Assembly (NCBI RefSeq): GCF_030811835.1
Contig: NZ_JAUSRO010000006.1
Location: forward strand, 310,001-374,000
Source: Variovorax ginsengisoli
GTDB lineage: Bacteria; Pseudomonadota; Gammaproteobacteria; Burkholderiales; Burkholderiaceae_C
Length of the DNA stretch: 64,000 bases
Direction of reading: 5' to 3'
Shown here: piece by piece, positions 59,382-64,000 of the stretch
How positions within the stretch are numbered: the first letter of the stretch is position 1
Layout of the letters: the number at the start of each line of letters is the position of its first letter
Translations under genes and position numbers: made by a program
Notes under the pieces: model-generated
What the model was told of the DNA's origin: nothing
The model's database searches: none
Seen by the model: the letters and a program-made list of their open reading frames with translations, nothing else

Positions 59382-60815
59382 ATGGCTGATACCAAGCAAT
59401 TCGACGTCGTCGTCATCGGCGGCGGCCCCGGCGGCTACATTGCCGCCATCCGTGCGGCGCAACTCGGCTTCAACGTCGCCTGCGTCGACGAGTGGAAGAA
59501 CGCCAAGGGCGGCCCGGCACCGGGTGGCACCTGCACCAACGTCGGCTGCATCCCGTCCAAGGCGCTCCTGCAATCGTCCGAGCACTACGAGCAGGCGCAC
59601 CATCACTTCGCCGACCATGGCATCCAGGTCGAAGGCCTGACCATGGACGTGTCGAAGATGCTGGCGCGCAAGGACACCGTCGTCAAGCAGAACAACGACG
59701 GCATCCTGTACCTGTTCAAGAAGAACAAGATCACCTTCTTCCACGGCCGCGCATCGTTCGTGAAGACCGACGCCACTGGCTACGAGCTGAAGGTCGCGGG
59801 TGCTGCCGAAGAGAGCATCTCGGCCAAGCACGTGATCGTGGCGACCGGTTCGAATGCGCGTGCGCTGCCGGGCACGCCGTTCGACGAAGAGAACATCCTG
59901 TCGAACGACGGCGCGCTGCGTGTGGGCGCCGTACCCAAGAAGCTGGGCCTGATCGGTGCCGGCGTCATTGGCTTGGAAATGGGTTCGGTCTGGCGCCGCC
60001 TGGGTGCTGAAGTCACCGTGCTCGAAGGTCTGCCGACCTTCCTGGGTGCAGTGGACGAGCAGATTGCCAAGGAAGCCAAGAAGGCCTTCGACAAGCAGGG
60101 CCTGAAGATCGAGCTCGGCGTGAAGGTCGGCGAGATCAAGTCCGGCAAGGACGGTGTGAGCATCGCTTACACCACGGCCAAGGGCGAAGCCCAGACGCTG
60201 TCGGTGGACAAGCTGATCGTCTCGATCGGCCGCGTGCCCAACACCATCGGCCTGAATGCCGAAGCCGTGGGCCTCAAGCTCGACGAGCGCGGCGCCATCG
60301 TGGTGGACGACGACTGCAAGACCAACCTGCCCAACGTCTGGGCGGTGGGCGACGTGGTGCGCGGACCGATGCTCGCGCACAAGGCCGAGGAAGAGGGCGT
60401 GGCCGTGGCCGAACGCATCGCGGGCCAGCACGGGCACGTCAACTTCAACACCGTGCCGTGGGTGATCTACACCTCGCCGGAAATTGCATGGGTCGGGCAA
60501 ACCGAGCAGCAGTTGAAGGCAGCGGGCCGGGCGTACAAGGCCGGCACCTTTCCGTTCCTGGCGAACGGTCGCGCGCGCGCGCTGGGCGACACGACCGGCA
60601 TGGTCAAGTTCCTGGCCGATGCCACGACCGATGAAATCCTGGGCGTGCACATGGTCGGTCCGCAGGTCAGCGAGTTGATCTCGGAAGCCGTGGTGGCCAT
60701 GGAGTTCAAGGCAAGCGCCGAGGACATCGCGCGTATCTGCCACGCGCACCCTTCGCTGTCCGAAGCCACCAAAGAAGCTGCGCTGGCTGTCGACAAGCGC
60801 ACGCTGAACTTCTAG
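59382..60815 (+). CDS. lpdA: Dihydrolipoamide dehydrogenase E3 (2-oxoglutarate dehydrogenase)
   Basis: A 477-residue E3 without a lipoyl domain. The FAD motif is [18 protein letters not shown], the redox disulfide [17 protein letters not shown], the NAD motif [19 protein letters not shown], and the C-terminal His-Glu pair is in HAHPSLSE. It is the second E3 in the window; being in the sucAB operon it presumably serves the 2-oxoglutarate complex. zapE follows after 60 bases. Confidence 0.95.
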   Translation: MADTKQFDVVVIGGGPGGYIAAIRAAQLGFNVACVDEWKNAKGGPAPGGTCTNVGCIPSKALLQSSEHYEQAHHHFADHGIQVEGLTMDVSKMLARKDTVVKQNNDGILYLFKKNKITFFHGRASFVKTDATGYELKVAGAAEESISAKHVIVATGSNARALPGTPFDEENILSNDGALRVGAVPKKLGLIGAGVIGLEMGSVWRRLGAEVTVLEGLPTFLGAVDEQIAKEAKKAFDKQGLKIELGVKVGEIKSGKDGVSIAYTTAKGEAQTLSVDKLIVSIGRVPNTIGLNAEAVGLKLDERGAIVVDDDCKTNLPNVWAVGDVVRGPMLAHKAEEEGVAVAERIAGQHGHVNFNTVPWVIYTSPEIAWVGQTEQQLKAAGRAYKAGTFPFLANGRARALGDTTGMVKFLADATTDEILGVHMVGPQVSELISEAVVAMEFKASAEDIARICHAHPSLSEATKEAALAVDKRTLNF

Positions 60816-60875
60816 AGAAAGCTGGCGCCGCGGAGCCTGCCTCTGTGCGGGCCCCCGCGGCCGCCACCGACCATC

Positions 60876-61973
60876 TTGAACGTCAAACAAGCGTACGAAG
60901 CGGAACTCGTCACCCGCGGCTTTCGCAGCGACCCTGCCCAGTTGCGCGCAGTGGAGGCGCTCCAGCGATGTGCCGATGAGTGGGCCGAGTACAAGGCCCA
61001 GCGGTCTAACGCGCTCAAGAAGCTCATCCATCGGCCGGAAGTGCCGCGTGGCGTCTACATGTACGGCGGCGTCGGGCGTGGCAAGAGCTTCCTGATGGAC
61101 TGCTTCTACAACGTCGTGCCGATCAAGCGCAAGACACGGCTGCATTTCCACGAGTTCATGCGCGAGGTGCATCGTGAGCTGCGCGAGTTGCAGGGTATCG
61201 TCAATCCGCTGGACGAACTCGGCAAGCGCATTTCCAAGCGCTACAAACTCATCTGTTTTGACGAATTTCACGTGGCGGACATTACCGACGCCATGATCCT
61301 GCACCGACTGTTGGCAGCGTTGTTCGACAACGGCGTGGGTTTTGTCACGACCTCCAATTTCAAGCCCGACGACCTGTATCCGGATGGGCTGCATCGCGAT
61401 CGCATCCTGCCGGCGATCGCGCTGCTCAATGAGCGGCTCGAGGTGCTGAGTGTCGACAACGGAACCGACTATCGGCGCCGTACGCTCGAGCAGGTGCGTC
61501 GCTATCTCACGCCGAATGGCCCCGAGGCCGACCGTGAAATGGACGAGGCGTTCAATCAGCTGGCCGAAACCGCCGATGAAGATCCGGTTCTGCACATCGA
61601 GTCTCGCGAGATCGCGGCCCGCCGCAAGGCCGGCGGCGTGGTGTGGTTCGACTTCCGCAGCCTTTGCGGCGGACCTCGATCGCAGAACGACTACCTGGAG
61701 ATCGCGACGCAGTTCCATACCGTGCTGCTGTCGGACGTGCCCGAAATGTCCGTCGGCCGGGCGTCGGAGGCGCGGCGCTTCACCTGGCTGGTCGACGTGT
61801 TTTACGACCGGCGCGTCAAACTGATCATGTCCGCCGAAGTGCCACCGGAGGCGTTGTACACCGAAGGCCCGCTGGCGCACGAGTTTCCGCGCACGGCGTC
61901 ACGGCTCAACGAAATGCAGTCGGCCGAGTTCCTCGCGCTGGAGCGCCGGACCGTCGATACTCGCCTGACATGA
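60876..61973 (+). CDS. zapE: Cell division AFG1-type ATPase ZapE
   Basis: A 365-residue AAA-like ATPase. The Walker A motif is GGVGRGKSFLMD and the Walker B ICFDEFHVADITD; FVTTSNFKPDDLYPDGLHRDR is the family sensor region. ZapE associates with the Z ring in E. coli; mitochondrial AFG1 handles respiratory proteins. The start is a TTG at 60876, chosen because it yields the family N-terminus and no ATG lies before the Walker region. Its stop overlaps the ATG of the next gene. Confidence 0.9.
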   Translation: MNVKQAYEAELVTRGFRSDPAQLRAVEALQRCADEWAEYKAQRSNALKKLIHRPEVPRGVYMYGGVGRGKSFLMDCFYNVVPIKRKTRLHFHEFMREVHRELRELQGIVNPLDELGKRISKRYKLICFDEFHVADITDAMILHRLLAALFDNGVGFVTTSNFKPDDLYPDGLHRDRILPAIALLNERLEVLSVDNGTDYRRRTLEQVRRYLTPNGPEADREMDEAFNQLAETADEDPVLHIESREIAARRKAGGVVWFDFRSLCGGPRSQNDYLEIATQFHTVLLSDVPEMSVGRASEARRFTWLVDVFYDRRVKLIMSAEVPPEALYTEGPLAHEFPRTASRLNEMQSAEFLALERRTVDTRLT

Positions 61974-62632
61974 AGATACTGCTCTGTGCCCTGTCGATCG
62001 CCGTTGCCGCCGTGCCGTTGCTGGGTGCACCCGACGCCGCCGCGCAGGCGCAAGCAACGGCGGGCAACACCGATTTCGCTGCCGAGCGTGCGCGCCTGGC
62101 GGCTCAGCGGCAGGCCATGGAGCAACGTGTCAAGACGCAGCAGGCCGAGTGTTACCAACGGTTTGTCGTCGAGTCCTGCCTGAGCGACGTTCGGGCGCAA
62201 CGCCGCAAGGAAGACGAGGACATCAAGCGCCAGGAAGCTGCGATGAATGACATCGAGCGTAAGCAGCGGGGTGCCGCGCAGCTCGATGCGCTGGACCAGA
62301 AGAACGCCACGCCGCGGCCAGAGGATGCGCTGGAGACGCGTGCGCGCTCCGTCGAACAGCAAGCGCAACGCGAGCAGCGTGCGGCCGACAATGCGCGCAG
62401 CCGCGAAGCTGCAGCAGCAGAAAGCGCACAGAAACGCCGTGATTTCGAGAGCAAGCAGCGCACGGCTGCCCAAGACCAGGCCAAGGCGGCCGAACGCCGC
62501 GCCGAAAGCCCGGCCCTGGCGCGCGACTACGAGCAGAAGCTGCAGAAAGCCGCCGAGCATCGCGCCGACGTCGAACGCAAGAACGCAGAGCGCACCAAGC
62601 CGCGCTCGGCCCCCCTGCCTGCGCCGCCCTGA
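61970..62632 (+). CDS. Exported coiled-coil protein of unknown function
   Basis: A 220-residue protein with a signal peptide (about residues 1-26, ILLCALSIAVAAVPLLGA core) and then an almost continuous charged helix rich in Ala, Arg, Glu, Gln and Lys, likely a coiled coil (about residues 35-205). A single Cys pair, at YQRFVVESCLSDVRAQRRKE and just before in QQAECYQR, could form a disulfide. The C-terminus is Pro/Ala-rich. I recognise no function. It overlaps zapE by four bases (ATGA) and is followed two bases later by the helicase gene. Confidence 0.78.
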   Translation: MKILLCALSIAVAAVPLLGAPDAAAQAQATAGNTDFAAERARLAAQRQAMEQRVKTQQAECYQRFVVESCLSDVRAQRRKEDEDIKRQEAAMNDIERKQRGAAQLDALDQKNATPRPEDALETRARSVEQQAQREQRAADNARSREAAAAESAQKRRDFESKQRTAAQDQAKAAERRAESPALARDYEQKLQKAAEHRADVERKNAERTKPRSAPLPAPP

Positions 62633-62634
62633 GC

Positions 62635-64000
62635 GTGTCCCAGGCTCCTAGCCTTTCCGCACAGGTCCGCGACGTCTTTGCGCAGGGCGGGGTGCTCTCA
62701 CGCGCCGCTGATGAATTTCGTGAGCGCGGCGGGCAGACCGACATGGCGTTGGCGGTTGCGCGAACCATCGAGGACGGTGGGGTGCTGGTGGTCGAGGCCG
62801 GGACCGGCGTTGGCAAGACTTTTTCCTATCTGGTGCCCGCGCTGCTGAGCGGCGAGCGTGTGCTGCTGTCTACCGCCACCAAGACGCTGCAGGACCAGCT
62901 CTTCGGGCGTGACCTGCCGCGGTTGGTCGAGGCGTTGGGGCTGCCTGTACGTACCGCGTTGCTCAAGGGGCGTGGGAGCTATCTGTGCCTGCACCGTTTG
63001 CATCAGGCCCGGCACGACCCGTCGCTGCCCGAGCGAGGCAGCGTGCGCGCGCTGGCCAAGATCGAGCAGTGGGCCTTGGCCACACGCACGGGCGACCTGG
63101 CCGAGCTGCCCGGCCTGGACGAGCGTTCGCCATTGATTCCGCTGGTCACCTCGACGCGCGAAAACTGCCTGGGCGCCCAGTGCCCCGAGTTCAAGCCCTG
63201 CCACGTCAACCTCGCGCGGCGCGAGGCGCTGGCCGCCGACCTGGTCGTCATCAATCACCATCTGTTCTTCGCCGATCTGGCCGTGCGTGAATCCGGCATG
63301 GCCGAATTGCTGCCCAGTGTGCGCGTGGTGGTGTTCGACGAGGCTCACCAGCTCAACGAGACGGGCGTGCAGTTCCTGGGCTCCCAGCTGGGCACGGGCC
63401 AGGCGCTCGACTTTGCGCGCGACCTGCTCGCCACCGGCCTCCAGCAGGCCCGAGGCCTGGTCGATTGGAGTGCATTGGTGGCCGGCGTCGAGCGTGGCGC
63501 GCGGGAGTTGCGCCTGGCCGTTGGCAAGCAGTGGCCGGGCGCCAAGCTGCGCTGGCCCCATGCCGGCGCGCCGGAAGGTGTGCCCCTGCACCCTTGGCAG
63601 GACGCGCTCGACATGCTGCAGGCCGCGTTCGAGCAGGCCGCCGAGGGCCTGGACACCGTCAGCGAGATATCCCCCGACTTCGTGCGGCTGCACGAGCGCG
63701 CAACGCAACTCGCCGAGCGTTCGGCGCGCTTCGCCCAGCCCTGCGCACTCGCTTCGGTACGCTGGGTTGATGTCGGTACGCAGTTGCGGTTGGTGGAGTC
63801 GCCGTTGGACATTGCCGAGGCCGTGCGCACGCGGGTGCTCAAGCGCGATGCACAGGACGCGGAGTCGAACGGACGCGCGTGGATCTTCACCTCGGCCACG
63901 CTGGGCGATGATCCGCGCTTGCGCTGGTTCACCGAGCCCTGCGGGCTCGACGACGCCGAGGTGCTGCGGGTTCACAGCCCCTTCGATTACGCGTCGCAGG
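62635..64000 (+). CDS. yoaA: ATP-dependent helicase, YoaA/DinG family (3' end cut off by window)
   Basis: An XPD-like iron-sulfur helicase, 455 residues visible. The Walker A motif AGTGVGKT is at 55-62 and the DEAH box at 235-238 (VVFDEAHQLNE). Cys118, Cys178, Cys183 and Cys189 give the 4Fe-4S cluster found in DinG and YoaA; WIFTSATLG is helicase motif III. The GTG start at 62635 follows the coiled-coil gene by two bases. YoaA is preferred to DinG by overall style, but the two are close; it aids replication-fork repair in E. coli. Confidence 0.88.
   Translation, partial: MSQAPSLSAQVRDVFAQGGVLSRAADEFRERGGQTDMALAVARTIEDGGVLVVEAGTGVGKTFSYLVPALLSGERVLLSTATKTLQDQLFGRDLPRLVEALGLPVRTALLKGRGSYLCLHRLHQARHDPSLPERGSVRALAKIEQWALATRTGDLAELPGLDERSPLIPLVTSTRENCLGAQCPEFKPCHVNLARREALAADLVVINHHLFFADLAVRESGMAELLPSVRVVVFDEAHQLNETGVQFLGSQLGTGQALDFARDLLATGLQQARGLVDWSALVAGVERGARELRLAVGKQWPGAKLRWPHAGAPEGVPLHPWQDALDMLQAAFEQAAEGLDTVSEISPDFVRLHERATQLAERSARFAQPCALASVRWVDVGTQLRLVESPLDIAEAVRTRVLKRDAQDAESNGRAWIFTSATLGDDPRLRWFTEPCGLDDAEVLRVHSPFDYASQ

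Noticed and set aside
57027..61880. A 1617-codon open frame on the minus strand across sucA, sucB, lpdA and zapE
   Set aside because: It is antisense to four clear genes, its protein is His/Arg/Val-rich without motifs, and such frames are common opposite GC-rich genes with strong codon bias.

Overview
The window is a 64-kb stretch of ordinary chromosome from a high-GC betaproteobacterium, most likely a member of the Comamonadaceae close to Variovorax, Acidovorax or Polaromonas. The grounds are protein style and gene order: a phaC-phaA-phaB cluster, an intracellular PHB depolymerase, a stand-alone RnfB ferredoxin, an isc operon ending in fdx, an E3 subunit carrying its own lipoyl domain, and strong GC bias at third codon positions. 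I see no rRNA, CRISPR array, insertion sequence, prophage or integration site. There is one tRNA. No gap longer than about 300 bases lacks a gene.

Layout. 1-3741: a minus-strand run (FAH-family hydrolase, NUDIX hydrolase, CreA, truncated ABC exporter), then pgeF on the plus strand and a small membrane protein converging on it. 3776-7674: PHB synthesis genes phaC, phaA and phaB, with a recognisable promoter and a UUCG-loop terminator. 7749-11413: a CPA2 antiporter, two unknown small proteins and dusA. 11435-21068: a GntR regulator divergent from a compact propionyl-CoA operon (mcm, GNAT acetyltransferase, meaB, pccB, pccA, bioB, VOC epimerase). 21079-24537: minus-strand rnfB, phaZ and an aromatic aminotransferase. 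24674-33187: uvrB, the complete isc operon (iscR, S, U, A, hscB, hscA, fdx) and dnaQ, followed by tRNA-Val(CAC). 33425-43791: an FAD oxidoreductase, an envelope pair (DUF883 and a YqjE/YqjK-like protein), pyrD, rpiA, prlC, folD and a two-component system. 44018-50308: pyruvate dehydrogenase aceE-aceF-lpdA, divergent from the sensor kinase. 50403-55011: an NlpC/P60 peptidase, a PQQ-type sugar dehydrogenase, an isochorismatase-fold hydrolase and propionyl-CoA synthetase prpE. 55179-64000: sucA, sucB, lpdA, zapE, an exported coiled-coil protein and a truncated YoaA/DinG helicase.

How it fits together. Much of the window is acyl-CoA metabolism. PrpE makes propionyl-CoA; PccAB, the epimerase, mutase and MeaB convert it to succinyl-CoA, which enters the TCA cycle at the point served by SucAB-Lpd. 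Pyruvate dehydrogenase supplies acetyl-CoA, which PhaA-PhaB-PhaC store as polyhydroxyalkanoate and PhaZ remobilises. BioB sits at the end of the carboxylase genes and can supply the biotin that PccA needs.

I did not find a convincing new defence or mobile system. The observations most worth following are: three lipoyl-domain coding segments that are nearly identical at DNA level in aceF and lpdA; a histone-like basic tail on PhaZ; an acetyltransferase gene interlocked with the methylmalonyl-CoA mutase genes; an 11-bp palindrome inside the likely mcm promoter; a terminator-like hairpin splitting the isc operon; and an uncharacterised sensor kinase/regulator pair divergent from pyruvate dehydrogenase.
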